Shown here: positions 37,931 through 50,600 of the stretch, piece after piece | Position numbering within the stretch: position 1 is the stretch's first letter | How the letters are laid out: the number at the start of each line of letters is the position of its first letter | The notes under the pieces: generated by a model | What the model saw: the letters and a program-made list of their open reading frames with translations, nothing else | Databases searched by the model: none | What the model was told of the DNA's origin: nothing | Translations under genes and position numbers: made by a program | Assembly: GCF_018143015.1 (NCBI RefSeq) | Contig: NC_054742.1 | Span: forward strand, 52,275,195-52,339,194 | Direction: 5' to 3' | DNA from: Lytechinus variegatus | Taxonomy: Eukaryota > Echinodermata > Echinoidea > Temnopleuroida > Toxopneustidae | Length of the DNA: 64,000 nucleotides

Positions 37931-40103
37931 GGAAAAATGACATGCCTCTTTTCATCGCTGTTTTACGCAATGATGCGTTTCTCAAAATGAAAATTCATGA
38001 CAACTAATGAGAAAGAGTACATTCTAAACTACAACATATCGAAATCTGGGCGAAAAATGATCTATATTTGAGAAGTTACAACCAAATTTGCATAAATTTG
38101 ATGACGTCATTTTTGAAAAAATGAAATTTTTAGTCTACAACTCATACTCTATCGATATATGAAAAAAAAATTGGGGGTCAACGGACTATTTAAAGAGCTA
38201 CAGTGAATTTTTAATAGGCATGTTTTTGCCCATATATGGCCTATAGTGAGAGCTCGCGCGCACACGTGCTGCAAACTTTAACGGGTGTTAATTTCGTTTT
38301 TAATGGTCGTAGAAGGTTGATCAAGGTACCAAATTGTTCAGAATTTTATTATCAATGCAATGATGTAAAAAAAAACGGTGTTTCTGCGTTGTGTATGCGC
38401 GCGCGCGCAAATTTTTGAAATGCTTAGAATGACCTAAAACGTACTCTCGTTTGGTCAAAAAGTGATTTTGAGCATTTTTAAATTTTGACGCGCGCGTACG
38501 CGCGCGTCGTGACCTCCAGGTGACCTTTGATGACATGACCTGATGACCCTTGACCTGAAGTTGATGTGATGTAAATTTGATTGATTTTTGATAATTGATA
38601 ATGGAGATGTGATTGATAATGTGATTTTACAAAATGGCGCCTAGATGACGTCATCATGACCTGTTGACCTTGAAAAGCTTATTCTGACGTGTCCATGACA
38701 GATCCTATCAATGACATGAAATTCAATGAAATTGATCAAGTCGATTTTGAGATAACTTGGCGACAAGAAAATCCGTAAAAATAAATAAATAAATAAAAAG
38801 AAAATTCTGACGAAATTAAGAGGTGATCTGTCATAAATGACAGACCACCTAATGAAGAAAAAAATAATGGAAAAAGAAGCACCAGCATTTGCGCTTGGAA
38901 ATACGACAGGTCTGAAATTCAGATGAATTCCATATTTCTATATATTTGAAGAAACTCTCAAAACGGGTTGAATACTAGTGCCCTTAGTACGGTACGACTT
39001 ACACAGATTTGAGTATGTGGGAACAGGTTGTAAACTTGTAACATCCGTTAACAAATCCCCAGCAAGCAGCATGATTAAAAGAATGCCAGAATGACTACCC
39101 TGTGCTGTATATGAACCTTTATGAGTAAAGATAGATAGAATATTCGGGAGATCAAATTAATCTATAAGTGAAGAAACTGACAAAACATCTGATTTTCCAA
39201 AAACTTACATTTTTGTTTATGCGGTGCCAAGCAGCGGTTCTCTAATTCAGCGGACGTAGAGGGCGTCAACAATTTCTCGGGGATGCGCCGTCAGGAAGAA
39301 GGGATGGGGAATCGGGGCGGCTGGGGGGTGGGGTACGGGTCCCTTCTTTTTTTCCTTCTTTCTTTTTCGTCAGTACTTGTGCACCCTTCGCGAGAGGGGA
39401 GTCCATTGAATGATGATAACTATGAGGGTTTATTTAGTCAGAATACTCCTCTTGAATATTAATGGAATACGAACTTATAGGATTATCGTAATTTCCGACC
39501 AGCTCGATTAGTGTGGCTCAATTTATTATTTAGGCCATCCTGCAGCAGTGCAGTTGAATTCATAGACGCAGCTTCGCGAACGAGTTTTCATATAAATTTT
39601 CTTCGAATTCAAAATTGAGGCAAGTAAAAAAAAATACAAGTCCAGGAATCTTAAAGCCTCTATACATCCCATCGGACTGCACTGCCCTTTCGCGTCAGGT
39701 GCATATTGTACCGTACTGATAGGGGGAAAAACATCACGGGCCGGGTATCCGACTCCCGATGCACCTTTTCGACTGATTTGTACACACGTACATCGCCCAA
39801 AACAGTGGGTGTCGATCGGTATTCTTGGTTGGGGGGGATGATTGACACAAATGTTCTTGTTGATGGGGATATTTCAACATTACCCCCACTAAAATCACAA
39901 AGTTAGGACATTTGGGAGTGGTTGATATGCATGGTGTTCTTGGAAATTCCTTCATTGTTGTAGTGTACTATACTTGTATAATTTTTTTTGAAAATTCAAT
40001 TTGTGTTACAAGTAAGCCTATTCTAAACTCATACCGAGAAAAAAATGACAAAATTGACTGGACCGTTTACATAGTGATCTGTTTATTGAGCATGACGTAT
40101 ACA

Positions 40104-40901
40104 CAGGGGCGTCGATCCATTTTTTCAGATGGGGGGGCAAAATTGTGAATCAACGTTCCAAAGGCGCTCGATCACAATATATATATATATATATATATAA
40201 CTCATGAGAAAGAGACACATATCTCACCTTCACCAACAATGCGAGCGCGAAGCGCGAGCTAAATTTTTTTAGTATGTCATGAAAACAGGAAAAATGTACC
40301 TGTTTAGGTTTGTTTGTAGTAACTCATGAGGAGGGTCGATACATGTATCTCACTAGAGAGCCAGCTGAAATTTCTTTATATTCTGACCTGAAAGCTTGAT
40401 ATTCTGGATATTCTAAGCATTTTTGGTACCAATGATTAAGATGGGTATCTAAAAGAACAATAGATGCGAGCGCGAGCTGAAAATTTTGATATTTTGATCT
40501 GGAAAAAGGGACACTTTAATGGAAGATATATATCCAACAAAAGATTATTGCAAAATCAAAGTTCTTTTGAGGTTCAGAATTGAAAACGGGACATTATATT
40601 CACCTATATAATCATGAAAAGTATGGGTTTTTGGTACATGATGTGAGCGCGAAGCGCGAGCTGAAAATTTTTATATTCCAATCTGAAAAGCAGACATTTT
40701 GAGCACGATTTTAAATCAAAATCGAGTTGGTATCTCAATCTCGCTTGCTGATTTCAGTGTAGCATTACAATCTTATTTTATTTTTTAGTTGCACATGCGG
40801 AATTATTGGGGGGGGGGGGCAAAACGATATGTTTGCCCCCCAATATTTTCATTGGTGGGGCGATCCCCCCCCCCCCCCCCCCCCCAGGATCGACGCCTCT
40901 G
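40104..40901 (+). mobile_element. GCGAGC-module element, near-complete, imperfect 8-bp TSD
   Basis: TIRs caggggcgtcgatcc and ggatcgacgcctctg bound 798 bp. Flanks cgtataca (40096-40103) and tgtataca (40902-40909) match at 7 of 8 positions, as expected for hAT-type insertion. The interior has an AT microsatellite, module cores near 40241, 40467 and 40645, and a run of 21 C near 40865-40885. This copy directly links modules and termini. Confidence 0.8.
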
Positions 40902-41399
40902 TGTATACAACTTCTCTCTTAAATCTAACCTGACTGGCAATATCTTTATTCTTCTTAATGCATGATGATAAAATGCAGATTCGGACCAATTAAGACTAGC
41001 ACAAATTACAACCTGTGTGGCTTCTCGTGCGCCATCGGGCTTACCGTCATTCCTTTATTTATCTTGCCACCCTTTTACTCCCGTTTATTTTTCCACCCTT
41101 TTGAGTTAATGATTTATTTAAATTAATTTATTCACCACTGGTGGGATGGAACACCCTATCAACAAAAGTTGATTTTCGTTGGGGTCCTTTTATGTCATGT
41201 GTTAAAAAATATCAGATACATAAACATTTCATTCTTTTTCATCTTGAACCTCCACCCATCTGTTTAATAGTCCTGAAAAAGAATGTTTTTATTTAATAAC
41301 AATATATACAAATTGCGAGGGAAACAAACTGATTGATGGCATACTATAATCATCATTATCAAACTTTTCATTTTTTCATCATTATTATAATTTTTCTAC

Positions 41400-41500
41400 C
41401 CTAAAGTATTGGGGGGGATGATAATACAGGCCATCCCCCCACTTGAAATATTGGGGGGGATATATCCCCCCATCCCCCCCGTGATCGACACCCATGCCCA
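41400..41500. repeat. edge fragment of a GCGAGC-type element
   Basis: G/C-run sequence (ggggggatgataatacagg, ccatccccccgtgatcgac) matching the C-rich edge and TIR-like gatcgac of the element at 40104-40901. No module cores. Confidence 0.4.
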
Positions 41501-41514
41501 AAACAGTGGAATTC

Positions 41515-41966
41515 ACCAATCAAAATGTTTATAATTTCATCAAAATCGGATAGCAAATAACGAAGTTTTATTATTGAATTTAAAAGTTTAGCATTATTTT
41601 GTGAAAATAGGGAGACGCACGTCATCATGAATATTCATTATATAGGCGGGTCTTTTGTCACACACTCACTTCCCCCTTTCTTATGTTATTACATGAAATC
41701 ATAATTGTTTTATTTTTTCATACATGTGTGAATAATATGTCTACTCTATAACGAAATAAGATGCAGCACCGGGTTGCAGCAATGAATATCTCCTGCACTA
41801 AATCAGATGTCAATCCATTTTTTTTCAGTTCTCGGTAGAAAAAATTGAATAAATTAAGTTTCATATAATAAGATACAAAAGAACAAGTGGGGATATGACA
41901 TCATTTGCTCATTAAATATATTCATTAAAAAAAAGTCCTAGAACTCTTTCACCGGAATAATGCAAA
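41515..41966. mobile_element. MITE, first copy, interrupted by a hAT
   Basis: Shares long phrases with the copy at 43497-44122 (tcatgaatattcatta, ttacatgaaatcataattgt, tttcatacatgtgtgaataa, acaagtggggatatgaca). It breaks at aatgcaaa, where the hAT element starts. Confidence 0.75.
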
Positions 41967-43485
41967 CAGGGCAGGGTTGAAACAGGGTGACCAGACGTCC
42001 CGTATTCCCGGGATTGTCCCGTATTTTGCTCCTTTGTCCCGGCGTCCCGACAAGCTTCTCGGGACGCCTATTTGTCCCGTATTTCAGAATATTGAACAAA
42101 ATGTAGTTAATACATTTAAAAGTGACGAATTTTCATTAAATAACCAATAGATGACGAAGCAGAGACAACAATTAAATCGATAACTGTAAACTTTTGCAAG
42201 TTCTGCGGTGATTTTCTTGCTAACCCAATACATTGCAAACGAAGTGGCCTCCTGCATGTGTGTGGCAGGCTACTAGAGCATGTACGATCGGAGCAAATTC
42301 TCAATGGTGCAAACAATCTCACATGATAAACAGTTTTCCACCAATAACAAAAATGGCGGAAAATTCTTATAATTATTATTATGGATTCTCAGATTACTGA
42401 TCTGAATATGTAATCGGAGGAAGAAGTTATTGAATTTTCATAACTAGATCTAGTTGTTTCAGCTTTCGTATGGAGTATTGGTGTGTAAGATGCCGCGATG
42501 TTTCATCTAATTTTTAAGTTTGAAAATATGCTTTTCACTTTGAATTTTATTCATTTCTAAAACATTTAACTTTTGAAAAAAATTTAAATACATTTTAAAA
42601 AACACCAGTTTACATGATTTTTGTTAGATGATTGGATTTTTTTTGCTTGAAGTTTGAACTTTTTTCCTCTTTCTTTCTCTTTCTTTCTTTTCTACCCTAT
42701 CCTTCCTGCTTGCCCTTATTTGTTTCATCTATCATTATATCCTATCTTTCTTTTCCTGAACATTTGTTTTCTCTCTCTCTCTGTTCATTTTTCTTTCTTT
42801 CCTTCTTTATCAAATTTCCCTTTTTTATTTCTTTCCTTAAAATTTCCTTGGCTTCCTTTTCTCTTCCTCTCTTGTTTCTTTTCGTTCTTTCTCTTCTTCC
42901 ATTATTTCCTCTTTTCGTTCTCTCCTCCCTTATTCATCCCTTCCTCTCTTTCTTCGTTTTATTTTTTCTTTCTTATTCTTTTCCCTTATTCATTCTTTCC
43001 CTTCCTTCCTTCCTTCCTTCCTTTCTCCCTCCCTCCCTTCTTGTTTTTCTTCTTTCTTTCAAAGAATGAAGGAAATATATTTCTTTCTTTCCTTCATTCT
43101 TTCTTTTTTCCTCCTATTTTTACTTTCTTTCCTTTAATTCTCTCCTTTATTTTGTCTTTCACACATTTATTTATCTTCCCTTCCTTTCTTTCTTTCCTTC
43201 ATTCTTTCTTTCTATTTTCATTTCAAAGAATGACGGAAACCCTTTTCATCTCTTTTATTCTTTCTTTCATCCTTCTTTTAATCTAACTTTCTGTTATTTT
43301 TTCGTTTTTCCTTCATTATCTTTCCTTCTCATTTCATTTCTATTCTTTCTCTCCTTCATTCTTTTGTTCACCCTCCCTTCCAATTCTTTATATTTTTCAC
43401 AAGTCTAACGCTGTGTTTGGGCTTCTTTGTGGATCTTTGTTTGTCGATTGTCCCGTATTTCATTTTGTGAAATCTGGTCACCCTG
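41967..43485. mobile_element. Zaphod/Tip100-like hAT non-autonomous element
   Basis: Terminal sequences cagggtgaccagacgtcccg and tctggtcaccctg, with inner gtcccgtattt repeats, match the ends I remember for Zaphod/Tip100 hAT elements. Exact 8-bp target duplication aatgcaaa at 41959-41966 and 43486-43493. The left edge has an extra 16 nt (cagggcagggttgaaa) before the usual terminus. The interior is mostly a pyrimidine-rich tract with no transposase. Confidence 0.85.
42655..43400. repeat. TTTC/TTCC pyrimidine tract inside the hAT element
   Basis: Long run of tttctttc, ttcc and ccctccct units. The long plus-strand frames here, rich in Phe, Leu and Ser, are low-complexity artefacts. Confidence 0.85.
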
Positions 43486-43496
43486 AATGCAAATCT

Positions 43497-44122
43497 TTAA
43501 AGGGATGGCCCAGCTTGAAAATATTTATATCTAAATAAATAGAGTAAGATTCACAGAGCAAAATGCCGAATTATTTTTTTTTATCAAAATCGGATTACAA
43601 ATAACGAAGTTATTGAATTTTAAAGTTTCTCAATATTTTGTGAAAACAGTTATATGCACATCGTCATGAATATTCATTAGGTGGGCTGATGATGTCACAT
43701 CCCACTTTCCCTTTTCTAATGTTATTACATGAAATCATAATTGTTTTATTTTTTCATACATGTGTGAATAATGTGTATCCTCTATAACGAAGTAAGTTGC
43801 AACAATGAATAACCAATGCACTAATGCAATCAGATGTCAATCCAGTATTGTTTTAGTTCTTGGCAGATTTTTTTTATAATAAACCTAATTTCATATAATA
43901 ATAAAACACAAAAAACAAGTGGGGATATGACATTATCACCCCATCTATAATGAGTATTCATAGAGACATGCAGAGAACTTTATCAGCGGAATAATGCAAA
44001 AAATTAAAACTCAATAACTCTGTTATCAGTAATCCGATTTTGATCAAATTTTCAGCATTTTGCTCTGTGAATTTTAACTCTATGTAGATATAAATATCTG
44101 CAGCCTTGACCATCCCTTTAAA
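43497..44122. mobile_element. MITE, complete second copy
   Basis: Termini ttaaagggatggcccagctt and its complement ending gaccatccctttaa are inverted repeats of about 35 bp with TTAA at both borders. Non-coding, about 626 bp. TTAA suggests a piggyBac-like or TA-inserting superfamily. Confidence 0.7.
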
Positions 44123-44129
44123 ATGCCAG

Positions 44130-45940
44130 AACTTTGTTATTCCTTGACCGATTTTAATAAAATTTTCGGTGTTTTGGTTGTCTGATTTTTCTTTATCTGT
44201 TTAAATCATATCATTTTCTGGAGCATCCTTTTAATAAAGCAGAAAAAAATACAGAAAAATATTGGTGAATGTACGATGAAATCCGTTAAAGAATGGGCAT
44301 TTAAGGTTCTGATTTGACGTCATAGACTGAGCAAGCTGTCGTGTGATCCAAATTCCCCAAATGCCATAAAAAAAAATTAATTACGGGGGTGGATACATTA
44401 TCTGAAACATTAATTCATACCACCTTCTATGGGAAAAAAATATTTTTAACCCAGCATTTTCCGTTAAAAAATTAATTTACATAACATGATATACGGATGA
44501 GCTGCTCACGTATGACGCCATGAAACAAAAACTTTGAAAAATTCATTTCTTTCCTATATATTCCTAATGGATTTTTATCGAAGATTTACCTACGTTTTTT
44601 TTAATTTTCCTGCTCTTATAAAACCAACATATCGCCAAGGTGCACGTTCTCTTCAAGTACTCTATTGCCCATGATGCAAAAATTTCTTTTTAGTAAAGAA
44701 TAAAGTTAGAATTAAACACAGAACATTGGTTACCATAATCATCAACGTTTTTCTTTATTTTTATTGATTTATCTTATTAATCAAAAGCTTCACATACAAA
44801 CATTATAACTGTTTTATTCACATGTTATGTTTGTATGTGTTTTTTCATTTATTTATTTCTATTTTTTAAGTTTTTATTGGGTCTTTATTCATTTATTTAT
44901 TATTCATGCGTTTACTTATTTATATGTCTATTCAGTTATTTATTCAAGTATCTATTTACTCGTTCATTTATTTCTTTTACATTTTAAAACTCAAACAAAT
45001 AAGAATCGATCATGGATTTATCATTCTAACAAATCTGAAAATCTAGTATATTAACCCCTGTTGATTTAAAGAAAAAAAATCGTTTGTTAGTGTATATTCC
45101 GTTCATGATTAAGCTGAATTGAATATAATACCAATGCTTACTCTCAAGTACACGTATATAACACATTACATATAACAATAAATATTTGGTAATTGAATCT
45201 AAAAAAAATGTAAAATGCTAATCGAGGGTAGCCCGGTGTAAATGTGATTATCATAGCATAAACAATAATTTAAAGTGAATCACAATATTTGTACATCAAA
45301 TTCCACTTATTTCTGATACACACAATTGCAGTCATCTTTACAGAAAATACATCTTCATTATTCACAAAATCTTTATACAGAAATTAATTGTTTCGGCAGT
45401 ATGCCTGTCTATATCTTATAAACTAATATTCTTACAACAGCATTATTTTTACAATGTGCTAAACATTTCTTTGCGAGTGGGGATGTTTTTCATATCACAT
45501 TATAGATAATTTCACAAAATAGAGCCAGAAAATGAAATTGATTATTTTCCAAACTTTGGAAATCAATTAAATTTAATTCGATATACATCAGTTTAAAAAT
45601 AATGACGAATATTCTGAACTCTGCATGTTAAACTATTGAATTGAAGGTGTCTGCATTTACGGCCCATAAATTTTATATTTTGTAAAGGAATAGTTCGTGA
45701 TCTTTTAAATCTTCACTCTTGTAGGCCAAACTTTCAATCCTGAAAGGGAATAGTGAGAAATGTGAAAAAAGGTTAAAGATGAGGTCACTAAGACTATGTA
45801 AATTACAAATTGGCAATTTGGTAAATAAATTATGACAAGTGGGAGGGACAACTTAGGCTGCACGTGATTTTCTCATAGTGATAATAATAATAACGGATCT
45901 CGCTATTAATTAGCGAGATTTCCTTTCTCTTTCTATTTTC
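44130..45940. other. AT-rich intergenic stretch
   Basis: No supported gene. A tttattta-rich tract near 44840-44960 explains the aromatic-rich frame there. Confidence 0.5.
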
Positions 45941-45949
45941 ATTTCATGT

Positions 45950-46215
45950 TTTTTTATCAACTGATGTTATGCTCAAGTTGTTATATTGTTTTGTTTTTCT
46001 ATACTATCTACAAGAATATTTTTTATTAGGAGGCTGCACCCTACAAGCTCCAGTTTCTCAGCCACCTCCTCCATTCCGAATCTGTTTATAATTTTAATTA
46101 TACTTATTGTACATAGAAATTCGCTATCATGTTTTCCTGCTTTAATTTGTATATCAAAATGTATGAAACAAATTGCAAAATGTTGAAATGGAAATAAACG
46201 AAGTGAAATGAAATA
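45950..46215 (+). mobile_element. LINE 3'-UTR fragment with stem-loop
   Basis: Plus-strand match to the 3' UTR of the minus-strand LINE at 51500-52245: shared acaagaatatt...attaggaggctgc, then a stem-loop at 46028-46070, and a tail gttgaaatggaaataaacga followed by gaaat repeats. No coding part remains. Confidence 0.7.
46028..46070 (+). promoter_or_regulatory. LINE 3'-UTR stem-loop, copy A
   Basis: AGGAGGCTG pairs with CAGCC(AC)CTCCT with a two-base bulge, and the loop keeps TACAAGCT. The least perfect of the three. Confidence 0.65.
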
Positions 46216-46689
46216 AAGATTCATTCATTATAAAGCGCATAATACAAAAAAGCTCATGCGCTATATGTTATCATTATGATAATTCCCTTGGGACAGTCCT
46301 CAAAATATGACGAATGATACTAGGTTATGTATTCATGAAAGAAAAATGATTGATTTACTATAAAACTTTTAAAAATATATATATTGCCATTTTCTGAATC
46401 GGAGCAGATGACAAAAGCTCTAAGCCTATATCAGTGGCTCTAAATAGAGTGATCCATCCATATCTTTTTAAGTATTTATATATTTAATCTTGATATTTTG
46501 TACAATGTATTTTGTTAACATACAAATTGCTTTTTTTAAAGCTTATCCTTATGGTAAACATATATGAATACTTTGTGTCACAATACACTCCTTTTAACAT
46601 AGAAAAAATATATATATAGATGTATATATATGATTAAATAATTGATATCAGAATAATTATAATATTATGACATAAATTAAAATCAAACA

Positions 46690-47000
46690 ATTAAATAATA
46701 AAATGTTTCGTTTCTAGGTCTGAATATCAAACAATTTCAGGCCTCTTTGAATCAATGAAATCATTATGACATATACGTACTGAATTCCTACGAACAGTCC
46801 TTACAACGTATAATGTCCCCTTTTCTGCAAAGATTTTTTTTCAAAATCGGCTTGCGCCTCGAGCTTACATTGAATTATTTAGTTAATTAGATACGCATCA
46901 TAATGATTTCAACAAGTATCTTAAATGTCACTTCCTATGTATGAATATCAAACAATTTCGCACTTCGTGCTAGTAATATTTATTTAGACCTAATCAAATA
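46690..47000 (-). repeat. decayed GCGAGC modules
   Basis: Two diverged modules: gtctgaatatcaaacaattt recurs, with weak cores cttgcgcctcgagct and cgcacttcgtgct and the spacer phrase atttagttaattagatacgc. Confidence 0.5.
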
Positions 47001-47051
47001 CTTTATATTGGTTGTAAAAATTCAGGATTTATATATGAAATCCTGAATCTA

Positions 47052-47203
47052 CCCCTGTGGCCATATTCATAAAGGACTAACTGTTTGTTATGGCTTACTC
47101 CTATGTTAACAGGGCTCAGCAGCCAATCACAATCAAGCTTGCCATGGGGGTTGCCATTATGGCAAAGTTACCATAGTTGTAACACTTTATGAAACAGGAC
47201 CTA
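47052..47203. mobile_element. imperfect foldback MITE
   Basis: Ends ccatattcataaag and ctttatgaaacagg are imperfect inverted repeats, with further pairing through ttatggc and gccataa. About 150 bp; same general type as the foldback at 14966-15157. Confidence 0.5.
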
Positions 47204-47318
47204 GTTTCTATTCATAAACGATTTCTAAATTTCGGGTTCGACCGAATTCTTCCGCCCGGGCCTCCCTTCAGTTTGTTTCAACCGATTCCTTGCTTTTGTA
47301 TTTAAAAATGTATATGTT

Positions 47319-47324
47319 TTTATT
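47319..47324 (-). promoter_or_regulatory. candidate polyadenylation signal of the EGF/fibrinogen-like gene
   Basis: AATAAA on the minus strand, 185 nt after the TAG stop. Plausible position, but no transcript evidence. Confidence 0.4.
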
Positions 47325-47508
47325 TTTGTATATTATATCATGTGTATATACCATTTTTGTTTTTGATTATTTTTGTTTTATAATTATAGGGTCCCTATTA
47401 ATACCAGCATATTGTTGAAAGGGCACCCTAATAAAATACTGTTGAAATATATAAATAAAATTCTCTCTCGGGGGTGGGTGAAGTTTAGTCAGACTTCTCT
47501 TGGTATCT

Positions 47509-47687
47509 CTAAGACCAGTGTCCTTCGCAGAGGAGAGGACCAAGATTATAGTAGAGATATCTGGTTCCAGACTGTAATGGGAATCCCGTATGTAATCTTA
47601 TAACTGGTAGTCTTCTCACATCAGTCAGATAGCCGGAATCTTCCTGCCAATAACCGTAATACGAATAGTCCGTATTACACCGTCCTC
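47509..47687 (-). CDS. EGF/fibrinogen-like gene, exon 7, with stop
   Basis: Codes [20 protein letters not shown] to [14 protein letters not shown], then TAG. This is the C-terminal end of the CASPR-type fibrinogen-like domain (CNCDA...W...SG and GPLRC in relatives). Acceptor ctgcag fits the phase-1 donor of exon 6. Confidence 0.92.
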
Positions 47688-50600
47688 CTGCAGGGCAAGC
47701 TGTTTAAGAATCACAGGAGATTAACATTGGTTATTTTTTTTTTGCATTTTCATTTTGACTCGGAATGATGTCAGGTACGAGTCATATATTACCTAGTCAT
47801 TTGCTTTGCTCGGATTTCAGGACTTTTCGGATTGGCGCCATCTGAGAAGCGACCCGAACCACGAGCGTACCAACGGTGGGGGGAGGGGGGGCAGTCTGCC
47901 CCCCCTGCCGAGCCACAACCCATGCAAAGGACGCATCCCTGCCCCCCCTTACGAGCTTGAAGAATTTTTTTTTTGGCGGACGGTTCCCCCCCCCTGTGGA
48001 AAATCCTATGTACGCCACTGACTCGAACTGACTTAAGTTGACTGGACTAGTTAGCAGTGGACCCCGGGGGCCGCTTCCATTGACGAGTGGATACCATGCG
48101 CGACCATGGGGTCTCGAAAAGCACCTTACCAATTGATAAAATGACTCCCACTGACTCCATTTCCGAAAAAGCAATTTCAAATTGGAACCAACGTCATAGT
48201 GCCAAACCACCTTTAAGGTCAAGTCCACCCCCAGAAAAATGTCATTTAATCAATATAGAAAAATCAAACAAGCATAACGCTGAAAATTTCATCAAAATCG
48301 GATGGAAAATTAAAAAAAGGTCATGACTAAAAGTTTCGCTTATTTTTCACAAAACAGTTATATGCACAACTCAGTGACATGCAAATGAGAGTCGATGATG
48401 CCCCTCACTCACTATTTATTTTGTTTTTCTTTTTTTTTTATTGATTGAATATTTCAATTATTACAGATTTGACGAAAGGACTAACTTGACCGAACCATTA
48501 ATGTTAAAACAATGGTAATACCACATGTTCAGGAGGAATAAAACTTTGTTTCACAGGACAACAGGGAGAAAATTTGAATATTTCATATTTCTCACAATAA
48601 AATACAAAAGAAATAGTGAGTGACTGATGTCATTAGTCTCCCCATTTGCATACCGACCTGGAGCCCGTAACACAAAGCTTAGCAATGATCGTAGAGCATT
48701 TTTCTACAATTGCATTGACTATAATGTACAAATCGATCGTGAAAATGGAGGTGCCGTGTCCGAGTGGTCTAAAAGGCGCCTGGCTATACATGGAAAGTCC
48801 GGGGTTCGATCCAGGTTTGATCCCCGGTCGCGGCACCTATGCCCGTAAGCAAGGATACGATTAATCGCTAACCTATTGTGTAACTGGACGCAATATTTGC
48901 TTTGTGAAATTAAGCGAGACTTAAGAATGTCATAATTCTCTTATTTTAGATCCGATTTTGATGAAAATTTCAGTGTGTTATGCTTGTTGGAATATTATCT
49001 TATTCATATTAGGGTGGACTTGTCCTTTAATAGTGGATAAGAAACCAGAGTTCAATGGACTTCAAAAAGAGAATGCGCTGAAAATGGGATGACGGGAATT
49101 TATCAAAGATAACATCACAGACCTTATTGTAATTAAATATGAGTGATAGGGAAAGGGGAGATCCTCCGGCCCCCAAGGGTTTAGTAAATATGAGTGGGAA
49201 AATGGGAAACAAAAAATAAAAGGAGAGGCTTAGGCCCCGTGGAACTCTAATTAATTATACCCGTATATTCGATTGCACAAAAATATTTGTAGTCTTAAGA
49301 ACGTGCGATGCCAACTTATAGTTTTTCGATGCAGGGAATACTCCAAAAACTGAAACTGTGAAAAGAATCATACTAGAGATTTATGCCATCTTACCGTTAT
49401 AGGGTTTAGATGGAGTTTCGTAACTGCAGCTACACCCTTGGTGATCGCTTGGTGTATCGGCCCAGTTTGGCATTTTTCTACCATGTCTCGACACCCACCA
49501 AACATTCTGTGTGATCCCATCTGGAGCGTAGATGTAGGATCTGTATCCCCTGGCGTAGATCATCTGTTTGCAGCTTTTTGAACTCTATGAAATGAAGTAA
49601 AATAAACCATACTTAAAATCTGATCAAAAAGGAGTTATGAGCACTGTTGATAAGACATACAAAAACGTGGAAAATAGGTAGGTCACTATGTTAATTTTTC
49701 TTTAGAATATCAAATATTTTCTGATCGCGCTTCGCGCTCGCATGTGAATTGTAGGAAGATACCCAATTGCACAGATTTCATGACTTACAAAGCATGAAAA
49801 GAGTGTCCCGTTTTTAGGGTCTAAATCTCTTTTTTTTCCGCTCGCGCTTTGCGCTCGCATCAATTGGTTAGTTATACAGTGCGTCCCAGAAAAAAACGAA
49901 ACCGAGATTAAGCGATGATTTATCATAACTTAATCACAAATACAACAGAAAAAATGACCTACCAATGTAAAGCTTAGAATCTCCTCTTTCATCTGATATT
50001 ACTTGGATCATTCCCCATTCACGGATGAGTTAGCAAAAACAATTTGAAGAAAGGATACCAAAAACTCATTTGGCGGGGGTATCAGAATTTTCAAAAAGAA
50101 AGTCGCATGCCTAAAAAGTTCAATATCTGCTTTTTTATTTGATACCCTAATCACCAAAAAATGCCAAAAAGTAAAAAAGTTATGTTCCCTCGAAACAGTG
50201 CTTGTATTTCCATAATTCCATTAAATAAACGTGCTTTCACCGGTTTCCCACAGAAGCTATCGCATGGTTAACAAAGGGGCTGATCGTCAACAAAACGGAG
50301 TGTCAAGTGAGTTTGAACGCTAGCCTGTAGAACCTCTTCATTTTATGAAATTATTGAAATTCAAGCCTTATTCCAAATAACCATAACTTTGTAATTTCTT
50401 GACCATTTTCTGTAATTGAGGTATCAAATTAAAGATCAGATATTGAACTGATTAGAAATGTGGTTTTCTTTTTGAAACCCACATACAGCCCGCCAAATGA
50501 CTTTTTGGTATCCCTCTTCAAATTATTTTTGCTCACTCATGCGTGAATGAGAAATAATCTAAGTAATTTCAGATGAAAGAGGAGATTCTAAGTTTTACAA

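Larger units (their letters stand above)
35966..38857. mobile_element. inner TIR element (TAGGTGGTCTGTCAT ends)
   Basis: Left end taggtggtctgtcatgattt and right end ...tgacagaccaccta are inverted repeats sharing a TA at the border. The interior holds a GATA microsatellite, a triplicated tRNA-like unit and a segment rich in gcgcgc and tgacct. No transposase seen. Confidence 0.6.
35443..38988. mobile_element. outer inverted-repeat-bounded element
   Basis: gggcactagtattcaacccg at 35444 is the inverted match of cgggttgaatactagtgccc ending near 38987. Further copies of gggttgaatactagtgc lie inside (35840, 35860) and one opposite at 35636. No clear target duplication. It encloses the element at 35966-38857. 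Confidence 0.55.

Noticed and set aside
42632-43286. Two long plus-strand frames of 145 and 210 codons that look like membrane proteins
   Set aside because: Pyrimidine-rich low complexity inside a hAT element; hydrophobicity comes from TTT/CTT/TCC codons.
48087-48326. 79-codon plus frame
   Set aside because: It runs across the border of a TTAA-ended MITE; no conservation expected.
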